Assembly: GCA_944347775.1 (NCBI GenBank)
Contig: CALVMT010000034.1
Location: 1 to 64,000 of the forward strand
DNA: 64,000 nt
From: an uncultured Clostridia bacterium
Lineage (GTDB): Bacteria; Bacillota; Clostridia; Christensenellales; Christensenellaceae
Direction of reading: 5' to 3'
The notes below the pieces were generated by a model that did no database searches, had not been told where the DNA came from, and was given only the letters and a program-made list of their open reading frames with translations. The translations under genes and the position numbers were made by a program. Below are positions 47,144 through 55,645 of the stretch, one piece after another (positions within the stretch are counted from its first letter, which is position 1; every line of letters starts with the position of its first letter).

Positions 47144-47587
47144 TTGGATAATTCTAAAAAAGTAAAGCGAATAGGAATTGAAATTAGTATTGTTGCAAAT
47201 TTGTTACGCAGAGAAATAGATCGGGAACATAAAGAAGATAGTGATCTCTCAGGAGTAAGATGGTGGTTAATTTCTTATCTTGTAAATAACCGTGATCGTG
47301 ATATATTTCAGAAAGACATTGAAGAGCAATTTGCAATTCGGCGTTCAAGTGTTTCAAAAGGCTTAAAAATGATGGAAGAAAAAGGCTTTATTCACCGATA
47401 TTCTGTTCCATATGATAAAAGGTTAAAAAAGATCGTACTGACATCCAAAGCGATCGCTTTATACGAAAAGGCACAAAAGCACGTACAGGAAGTTGAAGAA
47501 AAATTGCGAGCATTATTGACCCCTCAAGAGACTCAAATTTTTTTTGAAATTATGGAAAAGTTTAAGCAAACTTTGATCATAGAATAA
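47144..47587 (+). CDS. MarR-family transcriptional regulator
   Basis: A 147-residue MarR-type winged-helix repressor. The DNA-binding part has KDIEEQFAIRRSSVSKGLKMMEEKGFI, seen as EEQFAIRRSSVSKGLKMME, followed by the wing YSVPYDKRLKKIVLT. The start codon is TTG at 47144, ten bases after GGAGG; there is no nearby ATG in frame. It is the first gene of an operon with a heterodimeric ABC exporter, 24 bases upstream of it, and an inverted repeat covers its own promoter. It most likely represses the exporter until an inducing compound binds. Confidence 0.92.
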   Translation: MDNSKKVKRIGIEISIVANLLRREIDREHKEDSDLSGVRWWLISYLVNNRDRDIFQKDIEEQFAIRRSSVSKGLKMMEEKGFIHRYSVPYDKRLKKIVLTSKAIALYEKAQKHVQEVEEKLRALLTPQETQIFFEIMEKFKQTLIIE

Positions 47588-47611
47588 AACAAATAAAAGG
47601 AGGATGTATTA

Positions 47612-49363
47612 ATGGTTAAACACTTGTTAAAAAGTGTAAGACAATATAAAACGGCAGCCATTCTAACCCCGATTTATGTTACGGGAGAAGTTGTAATGGA
47701 GGTTGTTATCCCTTTATTAATGGCGAGCCTGATTGATAACGGGATAGAACAAAGAAATATTAGTTACATTTTAAAGATGGGCATATTGTTAATTATTGCA
47801 TGCGGAATTTCATTATTGTTTGGCATGCTGTCCAGTAAATATGCAACATTTGCTTCATCTGGTTTTGCATCTAATTTACGCCATGATATGTATTATCATT
47901 TACAAGATTATTCTTTTGGTAATATTGATAAATTTTCAGCTTCCAGCTTGGTTACAAGATTAACAACCGATGTAGAGAATATACAAATATCTTTTCAGAT
48001 GTGTACACGTATGGCAGTTAGGGCGCCCATCATGATGATTTTTTCTTTATTTATGTGTTTTGGGATTAATGCCAGTATGTCTTTAATTTTTTTAGGGGCA
48101 ATTACTGTTCTTGGTATTGGCTTATATTTTATTATGAGAAAAGCTTATCCCGTATTTGAGCGTGTCTTTAAAAAATATGATGATCTTAATAATGTAGTAG
48201 GCGAAAATTTGCATGGAATTCGTGTAGTCAAAAGTTTTGTACGAGAAGATAAAGAAAAAGAAAAATTTAATCATGTTTCGGAAAGTATATATAAAGACTA
48301 TGTAAAAGCCGAAAAAATATTGGCCTTTAACTCTCCGTTGATGCAATTTTGTATGTATGCATGTACATTATTGATTTCATGGTTTGGTGCTCAACTTATT
48401 ATAGGTTCAGGAAATAACAGTGAATTTGGGATGACTACGGGTCAATTAACCAGTCTTCTGACATATGCATCACGTATTTTGATGAGTTTAATGATGCTTT
48501 CCATGGTATTTGTTATGATTACAATGTCAAAGGCGTCAGGTGAGCGTATTGTTGAAGTGCTTGAGGAGGAAAGTGAAATAAGAGATCCTGAAGATCCGAT
48601 TTATATGGTAAAAGATGGTTCCGTTTCTTTTAATAATGTAAGCTTTAGTTATGCAAAAGATGTTAATAAACTATGTTTAAAAGACGTAAACGTAGAAATT
48701 CCATCAGGAACGACAGTAGGAATTCTTGGGGCAACAGGTTCTTCTAAAAGTACACTGGTTCAACTGATTCCTAGACTATATGACGTTACAACAGGTAGCG
48801 TGAAAGTAGGCGGTATTGATGTACGTCAATATGATATTGAAACATTGCGAAATGAAGTAGCTATGGTTCTGCAAAAAAATGAGCTGTTTTCTGGAACAAT
48901 TAAAGAAAATCTACGTTGGGGTAATCCAGATGCTACAGACGAACAAATTAAACATGCCTGTCAATTAGCTCAAGCGGATGATTTTATTCAAGCGTTTCCG
49001 GATGGTTATGATACCTATATTGAGCAAGGGGGAACAAACGTTTCCGGTGGTCAAAAGCAGCGTTTATGTATTGCACGTGCTCTATTAAAAAAACCAAAAA
49101 TTTTGATTTTAGATGATTCCACAAGTGCTGTAGATACGCAAACAGATGCCTTAATTCGTAAAGCATTTCGTGAGGAAATCCCGCAAACAACAAAATTCAT
49201 TATTGCCCAGAGAATTTCTTCCATTGAAGATGCTGATTTAATTTTAATTATGGATGGAGGAAAAATTATTCAACAAGGAACTCACGAACAATTAATGAAA
49301 GATAGTCAACTTTATCGTGAAATTTACACTTCTCAAATGAAAGGAGGAACTGAAAATGAGTAA
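47612..49363 (+). CDS. Heterodimeric ABC exporter, degenerate-site subunit (MarR operon)
   Basis: A half-transporter of 583 residues with six membrane helices (about 15-310) and a nucleotide-binding domain. Walker A is GATGSSKST near residue 372, with Ser where most ATPases have the third Gly. The signature is VSGGQKQR. Walker B is ILDDSTSAVD, with Asp in place of the catalytic Glu. This is the non-catalytic half of a BmrCD-like multidrug or lipid exporter. AAGGAGG precedes the ATG. Its end overlaps the partner gene by eight bases. Confidence 0.92.
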   Translation: MVKHLLKSVRQYKTAAILTPIYVTGEVVMEVVIPLLMASLIDNGIEQRNISYILKMGILLIIACGISLLFGMLSSKYATFASSGFASNLRHDMYYHLQDYSFGNIDKFSASSLVTRLTTDVENIQISFQMCTRMAVRAPIMMIFSLFMCFGINASMSLIFLGAITVLGIGLYFIMRKAYPVFERVFKKYDDLNNVVGENLHGIRVVKSFVREDKEKEKFNHVSESIYKDYVKAEKILAFNSPLMQFCMYACTLLISWFGAQLIIGSGNNSEFGMTTGQLTSLLTYASRILMSLMMLSMVFVMITMSKASGERIVEVLEEESEIRDPEDPIYMVKDGSVSFNNVSFSYAKDVNKLCLKDVNVEIPSGTTVGILGATGSSKSTLVQLIPRLYDVTTGSVKVGGIDVRQYDIETLRNEVAMVLQKNELFSGTIKENLRWGNPDATDEQIKHACQLAQADDFIQAFPDGYDTYIEQGGTNVSGGQKQRLCIARALLKKPKILILDDSTSAVDTQTDALIRKAFREEIPQTTKFIIAQRISSIEDADLILIMDGGKIIQQGTHEQLMKDSQLYREIYTSQMKGGTENE

Positions 49364-51254
49364 AAATCATCAAACAACCGTAAAAACCAAATTACCTAAA
49401 GTAAAAAAAGATACGGTAAAACGATTATTTCAATATATTGTTAAACCCTATAAATTTCGATTAGTCATTGTTTTAGTTTCTCTTATTTTATCAGCTCTGG
49501 CAAGTGTAGCCGGATCATTATTTTTACAAACACTGATTGATGATTATATTTTACCTTTAGCACAGACGAGTAGTCCTGTTTTTGGGGGATTATTGCATGC
49601 TATCGTCATTATGGCAATAATATATTTGGTTGGCGTAATCACCAATTACTTATACAATCGTATTATGTTAACCGTCTCGCAAGGGACCCTAAAGAGTATA
49701 CGTGATGATATGTTCTCTCATATGCAAACTCTGCCCATACGTTATTTTGATACACATACACATGGAGATATCATGAGTTATTATACAAATGATGCGGATA
49801 CATTGAGACAGATGATTTCACAGAGTATCCCTAATGTAATTTCATCTATCATTACAGTAGTTACAGTGTTTATTTCCATGTTAATTACAAGTTTTTGGAT
49901 GACTTTATTTACAATATTTACTCTTTGCTGTATGTTTGTTGTTATTCGTAAAATAGCAAGTAAAAGTGGAGCTTATTTTATTCAACGTCAACAAACAATT
50001 GGTAAAACAAACGGCTATATCGAAGAAATGATCAATGGGCAAAAAGTAATTAAGGTATTTTGCCATGAAGAGGAGAACAAGGAACAATTTGATAAATTAA
50101 ATGAAATTTTACGAGAACATACTTATCAGGCGAATAAATATTCTAATATCTTAATGCCAATTATGGGAAACTTAGGCAATATGCAATATGTTTTGTTGGC
50201 TATTGTAGGTGGAGCACTTGCTGTTGGTGGAGTGGGAAATTTAACTTTAGGCGGAATAGTTTCGTTTTTACAACTTTCTCGTAGTTTTACACAACCAATT
50301 ACACAGGTATCCAATCAGATGAACTCCATTATTATGGCATTGGCTGGTGCCGAACGCATTTTTGCGTTAATGGATGAACCTTCAGAGAAAGATGATGGTT
50401 ACGTCACATTGGTAAATGTCCGGAAAAATGAAAATGGAGAAATTGAGGAGTGTGAAAAACATACAAAAATGTGGGCATGGAAACATCCGCATGGTGACGG
50501 AACAGTGACCTATACACCTCTTGCAGGTGATGTACGTATGTTTGATGTTGACTTCGGTTATACTAAAGATAAATTGGTTTTACATAATATTACTTTATAC
50601 GCCGAGCCGGGGCAAAAAGTTGCTTTTGTTGGAGCTACAGGAGCAGGAAAAACGACCATTACAAATTTAATTAATCGTTTTTACGATATAGCAGATGGAA
50701 AAATACGCTATGACGGAATTAATATTAATAAAATTAAAAAGGCAGATTTGCGACGTTCATTAGGAATTGTATTACAAGATACCAATTTATTTACAGGTAC
50801 GGTAATGGATAACATTCGTTACGGAAAGTTAGACGCAACGGATGAAGAATGTATTGCTGCGGCTAAATTGGCAAATGCTCACGATTTTATTACTCGTTTG
50901 CCGGATGGATATAATACTATGCTTACAGGAAATGGTGCAAATCTTTCGCAAGGGCAACGACAGCTTTTATCAATTGCCAGAGCAGCTGTGGCCGATCCTC
51001 CTGTGATGATACTGGATGAAGCAACATCTTCCATAGATACCCATACTGAAGCTCTCGTTCAAAAAGGAATGGATTCTTTAATGCATGGACGTACGGTTTT
51101 TGTTATCGCACATCGTTTATCAACAGTAAAAAACTCAGATGTTATCATGGTACTAGAACATGGACGAATTATCGAACGAGGTAATCACGAAAAATTAATT
51201 TCTGAAAAGGGAAAATATTATCAATTATATACTGGAGCATTTGAATTAGAATAA
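49356..51254 (+). CDS. Heterodimeric ABC exporter, catalytic subunit (MarR operon)
   Basis: The 632-residue partner of the previous gene. The N-terminus carries a basic Lys-rich lead of about 25 residues, then the six-helix membrane domain. An insertion of about 35 residues precedes the ATPase domain (EKHTKMWAWKHPHGDG). Walker A is GATGAGKTT, the signature LSQGQRQ and Walker B MILDEATSSID with the catalytic Glu. AAAGGAGG lies before the ATG. Terminated by a strong hairpin. The substrate is unknown. Confidence 0.92.
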   Translation: MSKNHQTTVKTKLPKVKKDTVKRLFQYIVKPYKFRLVIVLVSLILSALASVAGSLFLQTLIDDYILPLAQTSSPVFGGLLHAIVIMAIIYLVGVITNYLYNRIMLTVSQGTLKSIRDDMFSHMQTLPIRYFDTHTHGDIMSYYTNDADTLRQMISQSIPNVISSIITVVTVFISMLITSFWMTLFTIFTLCCMFVVIRKIASKSGAYFIQRQQTIGKTNGYIEEMINGQKVIKVFCHEEENKEQFDKLNEILREHTYQANKYSNILMPIMGNLGNMQYVLLAIVGGALAVGGVGNLTLGGIVSFLQLSRSFTQPITQVSNQMNSIIMALAGAERIFALMDEPSEKDDGYVTLVNVRKNENGEIEECEKHTKMWAWKHPHGDGTVTYTPLAGDVRMFDVDFGYTKDKLVLHNITLYAEPGQKVAFVGATGAGKTTITNLINRFYDIADGKIRYDGININKIKKADLRRSLGIVLQDTNLFTGTVMDNIRYGKLDATDEECIAAAKLANAHDFITRLPDGYNTMLTGNGANLSQGQRQLLSIARAAVADPPVMILDEATSSIDTHTEALVQKGMDSLMHGRTVFVIAHRLSTVKNSDVIMVLEHGRIIERGNHEKLISEKGKYYQLYTGAFELE

Positions 51255-51286
51255 CTTAAATCCATTTTTTAAAAAACATTAATAAA

Positions 51287-51340
51287 AAGAAAAAGAAACA
51301 ACAGGCTTTATTTTATATAGCCTGTTGTTTCTTTTTCTTT
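51287..51340. terminator. Bidirectional terminator between ABC exporter and ribU
   Basis: GAAACAACAGGCT / AGCCTGTTGTTTC with an AT loop, preceded by A-rich and followed by T-rich sequence. Confidence 0.85.
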
Positions 51341-51346
51341 ATTTCT

Positions 51347-52003
51347 TTAAACAATGCCACGCAGGACCAAGATAAAGAAAATACATGTGGCAAGTAATAT
51401 AATGGAAATAATAATTAGACCAATTTTTTTACTTTTTGCCACTTGTTGACTATCTACTGAAGAAATCTCAATAAGACTAGCTTTTCTTAGTGCACTTACA
51501 ATTGGTTTATAAATTAACAGTATTAAAGCCATATTAATGGCACCTTTGACAAGATTAAAGGGGAGGAAAGCAGGTAATAATAATTTTGCAACTTCTTCAC
51601 GCGGATATCCCATATATATTGGTGTGATTAAATAATTCCATAATAACATGACGATAACCATCGCAAATATGCCGAAAATTAAACCTAAAATAGCGCCGGA
51701 AAGAGAGTGTTTTTTCTTATAAATCCACGCTGCAGTACACGCAAAACTGCATGTGGAAAGAATATTCATAATACAGCCTATAATTTGTGTATCGCTAATA
51801 GTCAGCATTTCTATAAACGATACGATAACAGAAATAATAAACGCGGTCAGTGGGCCAAATATAAATCCGCCTATAGTTATTATTACATCTTTTGCCTCAT
51901 AATCCAAAAACAATACAACCGGAATTCTAAGAAGAGCAACAACAACATAAGCTATTGCACATAGCATTGCAATCATTGTTATTTTTTTTGTTTTAGAATT
52001 CAT
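51347..52003 (-). CDS. ribU: Riboflavin ECF transporter substrate-binding subunit
   Basis: A 218-residue membrane protein with about six helices, the S component of an energy-coupling-factor transporter. LCAIAYVVVALLRIPVVLFLD followed by YEAKDVIITIGGFIFGPL, seen here as PVVLFLDYEAKDVII and GGFIFGPL, is typical of RibU. It imports riboflavin together with a shared EcfAA'T module encoded elsewhere. An FMN riboswitch and a terminator lie in its leader, which strongly supports the assignment. AGGAGG precedes the ATG. Confidence 0.93.
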   Translation of the reverse strand: MNSKTKKITMIAMLCAIAYVVVALLRIPVVLFLDYEAKDVIITIGGFIFGPLTAFIISVIVSFIEMLTISDTQIIGCIMNILSTCSFACTAAWIYKKKHSLSGAILGLIFGIFAMVIVMLLWNYLITPIYMGYPREEVAKLLLPAFLPFNLVKGAINMALILLIYKPIVSALRKASLIEISSVDSQQVAKSKKIGLIIISIILLATCIFFILVLRGIV

Positions 52004-52044
52004 TTTTATAACCTCCTAAAAAATTTCCAACTAAAAAATATAAA

Positions 52045-52084
52045 ATAAAAAAGCCCCAAAAGAAAACCATTCTCTTGGGGCACT
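52045..52084 (-). terminator. Regulated terminator of the ribU leader (riboswitch expression platform)
   Basis: On the minus strand GCCCCAAGAGAA / TTTCTTTTGGGGC followed by TTTTTTATTTT, between the FMN aptamer and ribU. With FMN bound, this hairpin is expected to form and stop transcription. Confidence 0.75.
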
Positions 52085-52162
52085 TAAAAAACAAATAAGT
52101 AAGTGAATAAACAAACCACGTTATCTATCTAACTATCCCTATTTTACTTATTACTATAAAAA

Positions 52163-52285
52163 TCTTCTTTCATCCAGACTATAACTGTTGGTCTTGGAAT
52201 TTCACCAAATCTGCTTTACCATAAATATAGGTTTGCTCGCGGACTATACCGCCAATCGGGAATCTCACCCTGCCCTGAAGAGATA
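52163..52285 (-). ncRNA. FMN riboswitch (RFN element)
   Basis: On the minus strand the conserved RFN blocks occur in order: CTTCAGGGCAGGGTGAGATT, CCCGATTGGCGGTATAGTC, CGCGAGCAA, GGTGAAATTCCAAGACC, and AACAGTTATAGTCTGGATG ending in AAAGAAG, which pairs with the 5' CTTC. It senses flavin mononucleotide and controls ribU. Promoter TTGACT-16-TATAAT lies upstream at 52318-52345. Confidence 0.96.
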
Positions 52286-52317
52286 TATTAAATTTTTAAT
52301 ACAATAACCAAGATTAT

Positions 52318-52345
52318 ATTATAATACAGAAGTAAAAAAAGTCAA
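52318..52345 (-). promoter_or_regulatory. Promoter of the FMN riboswitch / ribU transcript
   Basis: On the minus strand TTGACT (52340-52345), a 16-base spacer and TATAAT (52318-52323), about 35 bases before the aptamer. Confidence 0.65.
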
Positions 52346-52364
52346 TCTATTTTGTCATAAAACT

Positions 52365-52406
52365 CAAAAGGGGATAAGAAAAAACTTTTTTCAAATCCCC
52401 TTTTTG
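52365..52406 (-). terminator. Intrinsic terminator after tRNA-Trp
   Basis: On the minus strand CAAAAAGGGGAT and ATCCCCTTTTG enclose an inner GAAAAAA / TTTTTTC stem, 25 bases past the tRNA end. Confidence 0.75.
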
Positions 52407-52430
52407 AAAATCATCTAAACTCTAAAAAAA

Positions 52431-52506
52431 TGGCAGGGGAGACGCGACTCGAACACGCAACCGGCGGTTTTGGAGACCGCTGCTCTACCAATTGAGCCAC
52501 TCCCCT
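52431..52506 (-). tRNA. tRNA-Trp (anticodon CCA)
   Basis: A 76-base cloverleaf on the minus strand. The acceptor stem AGGGGAG / CTCCCCT is followed by G and an encoded CCA. The D arm GCTC / GAGC has loop AATTGGTA. The anticodon stem GCGGT / ACCGC has loop CTCCAAA, giving CCA. The T arm contains GTTCGAGTC. Promoter at 52528-52556. Confidence 0.96.
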
Positions 52507-52527
52507 TTGCAATTAAGAACAAAATAT

Positions 52528-52556
52528 ATTATAATCTATTTATATTATTTCGTCAA
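52528..52556 (-). promoter_or_regulatory. Promoter of tRNA-Trp
   Basis: On the minus strand TTGACG (52551-52556), a 17-base spacer and TATAAT (52528-52533), 22 bases before the mature tRNA end. Confidence 0.75.
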
Positions 52557-52612
52557 GAATTTTATTCTTTTATTCGATAGCTAACAAAAATCTTATAAAT
52601 AAGGAATAAACA

Positions 52613-53098
52613 ATGGATCAAGTAGATAATAAATATACTCGTGCAATGAAGTTTAATATACAAAAGGAGGTAACCATCTATACTGACGGTGCCTGTTCAG
52701 GAAACCCGGGCCCAGGTGGATGGGGAGCAATCCTTATATATAAAGGAAATAAAAAGGAACTTTCCGGTTATTATCAGGAAGCAACAAATAATAGAATGGA
52801 ATTAGTTGCAGCATTAAAAGCACTGCAAGCTTTGAAGGAATCTTGCAAAGTTAAACTTTACACAGATAGTGCATATTTATGTAATGCTTTTAATAATGCA
52901 TGGACTATGGTTTGGGAGCGTAATGGATGGGTCAATTCTCAAAAAAAACCTGTTGAAAATAAAGATCTATGGATCCAGCTAATTAATGAAACTAAGTTGC
53001 ATGATATCCAATGGATTAAAGTTAAAGGACACGCAGATAACCCATTAAACAATCGTTGCGATAAACTGGCAACAGATCAAATAAAAAAAAATTTTTAA
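52613..53098 (+). CDS. rnhA: Ribonuclease HI
   Basis: A 161-residue RNase H1 that degrades RNA in RNA:DNA hybrids. The catalytic residues are present: Asp in IYTDGACSGNPGPGGWGA, Glu in NNRMELVAAL, Asp in LYTDSAYL, and Asp in HADNPLNNRCDKLA with the active-site His. An N-terminal tail of about 18 residues precedes the core. AAGGA precedes the ATG. It has no clear operon partner. Confidence 0.95.
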   Translation: MDQVDNKYTRAMKFNIQKEVTIYTDGACSGNPGPGGWGAILIYKGNKKELSGYYQEATNNRMELVAALKALQALKESCKVKLYTDSAYLCNAFNNAWTMVWERNGWVNSQKKPVENKDLWIQLINETKLHDIQWIKVKGHADNPLNNRCDKLATDQIKKNF

Positions 53099-53149
53099 AA
53101 TAAGACATATAAAGATTTAAAGATAAGATAAGAAATTGAAATTAGTGCG

Positions 53150-53195
53150 GTCAACAACTATTCGTAAAACACAAGTTTTACGAATAGTTGTTGAC
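53150..53195. repeat. 46-base perfect palindrome (21-base arms, 4-base loop) at the recombinase promoter
   Basis: The left arm 53150-53170 begins GTCAACAACTATTCG and the right arm 53175-53195 is its exact complement, around the loop ACAA. The right arm contains most of the -35 (TTGAC) of the downstream promoter. No T run follows, so it is not a standard terminator. It may be a repressor operator, a recombinase binding site or an RNA hairpin from rnhA read-through. Confidence 0.85.
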
Positions 53196-53219
53196 GATTT
53201 ATTGGGATTACATTATAAT
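53191..53219 (+). promoter_or_regulatory. Promoter of the tyrosine recombinase gene
   Basis: TTGACG (53191-53196), a 17-base spacer and TATAAT (53214-53219). The -35 overlaps the right arm of the 46-base palindrome, so a protein bound there would block RNA polymerase. Confidence 0.75.
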
Positions 53220-53269
53220 AATTAAAACACAATAAATAATAAATAAAGAAATCGGAGAAATAAATTTTA

Positions 53270-54358
53270 ATGGATAAATCTTATCGTGAAGAAAAAAATT
53301 TGATATATACTACTCATATTCGTGAAATATGTAAGGAAATGCCATTATGGTTTAATGATTTTATTCGTTCTGAGGCGGATATATTATCACCACTTACTCG
53401 TTTTAACTATTGTATTGATACTCGTATTTTTCTTACTTATTTGGTTAATGAACATAAGGATTTTTATGGCTTTCAGATCTACCAAATTACTCCGCAAATG
53501 TTAGGTAAAATAACGCGAAAAGATTTGGAGATTTATATTGAGTATCTTGGTTACTATATTAAAGTTCTTCCGACTACTGCTTTCGGTAGTAGTGATGAAG
53601 AAGATTTTACTGAAAGAGAATATGAAAATGGTGAGCATGGTAAAGCAAGAAAAATAGCCAGTTTGCGTTCATTATATAAATATCTTTATAAAAATGAATT
53701 AATTATTGCAAACCCAGCAGAATTGTTATCAACGCCAAAAATTCATGAAAAAAATATTATTCGTTTAACCGCGGACGAAATTTCTAGATTGTTAAAAGCT
53801 ATTGAAGCCGGTGATGGATTGACCAAAAAGCAAAAAGATTTTCAAAGAAAAACTCTTAAGCGAGATTTAGCAATTATAGTTCTATTCTTGACAACGGGTA
53901 TTCGTGTCAGTGAATTGGCAGGGTTAAATGTTTCAGATATTGATTTCAATACAAATTCTTTTCGTGTAATTCGAAAGGGTGGCAATGAAAGTCTTTTATA
54001 TTTTGGCGAAGAAACGGCAGAGGTGCTGCAAGAATATTTGCAAGAAAGGCAAAATATAGGTACTTATGAAAAGACCTCTCCCCTATTTCTGTCCATACAA
54101 AATAAACGCATCGGAGTGAGGTCTATACAAATTCTTGTAAAAAAATATGCACAAATTGCAGTTCCCTTAAAAAAAATAACACCTCATAAGTTACGCAGTA
54201 CTTATGGCACAATGTTATATCAAAATACGGGTGATATTTATCTTGTTGCAGATGTTTTAGGTCATAAAGATGTCAATACCACGCGTAGGCATTATGCCGC
54301 CATGAGTGAGGAAAATCGAAAAAAGGCGGCAAAAGCCATTAAACTTAAACAAGATTAG
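53270..54358 (+). CDS. Tyrosine recombinase (XerC/XerD-like)
   Basis: A 362-residue site-specific recombinase. The N-terminal SAM-like core-binding domain spans about 20-150; the catalytic domain follows. The full catalytic set is visible: Arg in TTGIRVSELAGL near 215, Lys in VIRKGGNE, His-x-x-Arg in TPHKLRSTYGT, His in LGHKDVNTTRRHY, and the nucleophile Tyr in that same motif near residue 342. No phage or transposon genes adjoin, and it sits between rnhA and the mismatch repair operon, so a chromosomal Xer-like role is more likely than mobile-element integration. It is about 60 residues longer than typical XerC/D. Its end overlaps the convergent methionine gamma-lyase-like gene by 14 bases. 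Confidence 0.9.
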   Translation: MDKSYREEKNLIYTTHIREICKEMPLWFNDFIRSEADILSPLTRFNYCIDTRIFLTYLVNEHKDFYGFQIYQITPQMLGKITRKDLEIYIEYLGYYIKVLPTTAFGSSDEEDFTEREYENGEHGKARKIASLRSLYKYLYKNELIIANPAELLSTPKIHEKNIIRLTADEISRLLKAIEAGDGLTKKQKDFQRKTLKRDLAIIVLFLTTGIRVSELAGLNVSDIDFNTNSFRVIRKGGNESLLYFGEETAEVLQEYLQERQNIGTYEKTSPLFLSIQNKRIGVRSIQILVKKYAQIAVPLKKITPHKLRSTYGTMLYQNTGDIYLVADVLGHKDVNTTRRHYAAMSEENRKKAAKAIKLKQD

Positions 54359-55628
54359 TCAAATTCATGTCCTGCAATGCCATGCAAAGAGCCAGTTCTA
54401 TGCTTTCAAGAGTTAATCCCCCTTGGAAATATACTGTATAAGGTGGACGTAAAGGTGCATCTGCCGAAAGTTCGATTGTGCTTCCTTGAATAAAACTGCC
54501 TGATGCCATTATAATTTTCGAGTCATATCCTGGTTGCACATCTGGGTAAGGTATGGCGTTTGCGTCAATCGGACTTGCTTTTTGGATTGCACGAACAAAA
54601 GCAATCAATTCTTGCTCATTATGGCAAACAATTGATTGTGCGATATCTGATCTAGTTTGTTTAGAATCGGGACAAACTTTATAACCGAGCGAAGCAAAAG
54701 CTTCAGTAAAAAGGGCTGCTCCGATTAGTGCAGTACATACTGTGCTCGGTGAAAGGTAGATACCTTGAAAAAATGCGCGATAACCAGCGGCATATGAACC
54801 AATTTCTAATTTAGTTGTAGGAGTAGTAAAGCGTGCCGAAATACGATCTATAGCTTTATGTGTTCCTACAATATATCCACCCGTTGGCGCTATACCCGAA
54901 CCAGGATTTTTGATTAACGAACCAATAATGACATCAGCCCCAACTTCAGTTGGTTCTTGACGTTCTGTAAACTCTCCGTAGCAATTATCTACGACAATAT
55001 ATACATTCGGAAATTTATCTTTGATTATCCGTGCCGCTCTGCCTATTTGCGCAATACTAAGAGCGGGGCGAGCAGTATATCCTTTGGAACGTTGAATATA
55101 AACTATTTTTATTGATTTATCTAGATACAAACGATCTAAAACCGCATCAATATCAATATCAAAATCTGAAGTCAAATTAACTTCATCATATTTTATTGCA
55201 TACTCTGCAAGCCCACCTACCGTACTTTCATTATCTAATCCAAGAGAACTGATCAACGTATCATATGGGCGACCGGTTACACACAAAAGTGTATCTAATG
55301 GACGGAGCAGGCCAAATAAAGCCATACAAATCGAATGCGTTCCTGAAGCAAAATGAGGGCTGACAATAGCTGCTTCTGCACCAAATATTTCCGCAAACAA
55401 TTCACATAATTTTTCTCTACCAATATCTGAAAGTCCATAACCGGTAGAAGGGACAAAATGACGCTCTTCAACTCCAACAGTTTGAAAAGCATGCAGGACT
55501 TTTAATGAATTGTATTCTTTAACCTCTTCGAATTCTGCAATTTTTTCAGATAAACGTCGTTTAATTTTAAAAACGTAGTCGATAATTCGTTCATCAATAT
55601 GATAATAATCACGCAGTATAGTTTTCAT
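54345..55628 (-). CDS. Methionine gamma-lyase family PLP enzyme (aluminium-resistance protein type)
   Basis: A 427-residue fold-type I PLP enzyme of the family named for aluminium resistance. FVPSTGYGLSDIGREKL and HFASGTHSICMALFGLLRP (here as HFASGTHSI) are typical. The PLP Lys is in SLIKNPGSGIAPTGGYIVG, seen as SLIKNPGSG. The C-terminal part has SGSFIQGSTIELSAD. Related enzymes split sulfur amino acids such as methionine or cystathionine; the real substrate is not known. It follows miaA by 17 bases, an order frequent in Clostridia. The ribosome binding site is weak. Confidence 0.88.
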   Translation of the reverse strand: MKTILRDYYHIDERIIDYVFKIKRRLSEKIAEFEEVKEYNSLKVLHAFQTVGVEERHFVPSTGYGLSDIGREKLCELFAEIFGAEAAIVSPHFASGTHSICMALFGLLRPLDTLLCVTGRPYDTLISSLGLDNESTVGGLAEYAIKYDEVNLTSDFDIDIDAVLDRLYLDKSIKIVYIQRSKGYTARPALSIAQIGRAARIIKDKFPNVYIVVDNCYGEFTERQEPTEVGADVIIGSLIKNPGSGIAPTGGYIVGTHKAIDRISARFTTPTTKLEIGSYAAGYRAFFQGIYLSPSTVCTALIGAALFTEAFASLGYKVCPDSKQTRSDIAQSIVCHNEQELIAFVRAIQKASPIDANAIPYPDVQPGYDSKIIMASGSFIQGSTIELSADAPLRPPYTVYFQGGLTLESIELALCMALQDMNLTNLV

Positions 55629-55645
55629 TTTTTATTTTATTATTT

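Noticed and set aside
53150..53195. Palindrome read as the rnhA terminator
   Set aside because: No T run follows, and the right arm is part of a clear promoter. It is kept as a repeat of unknown role.
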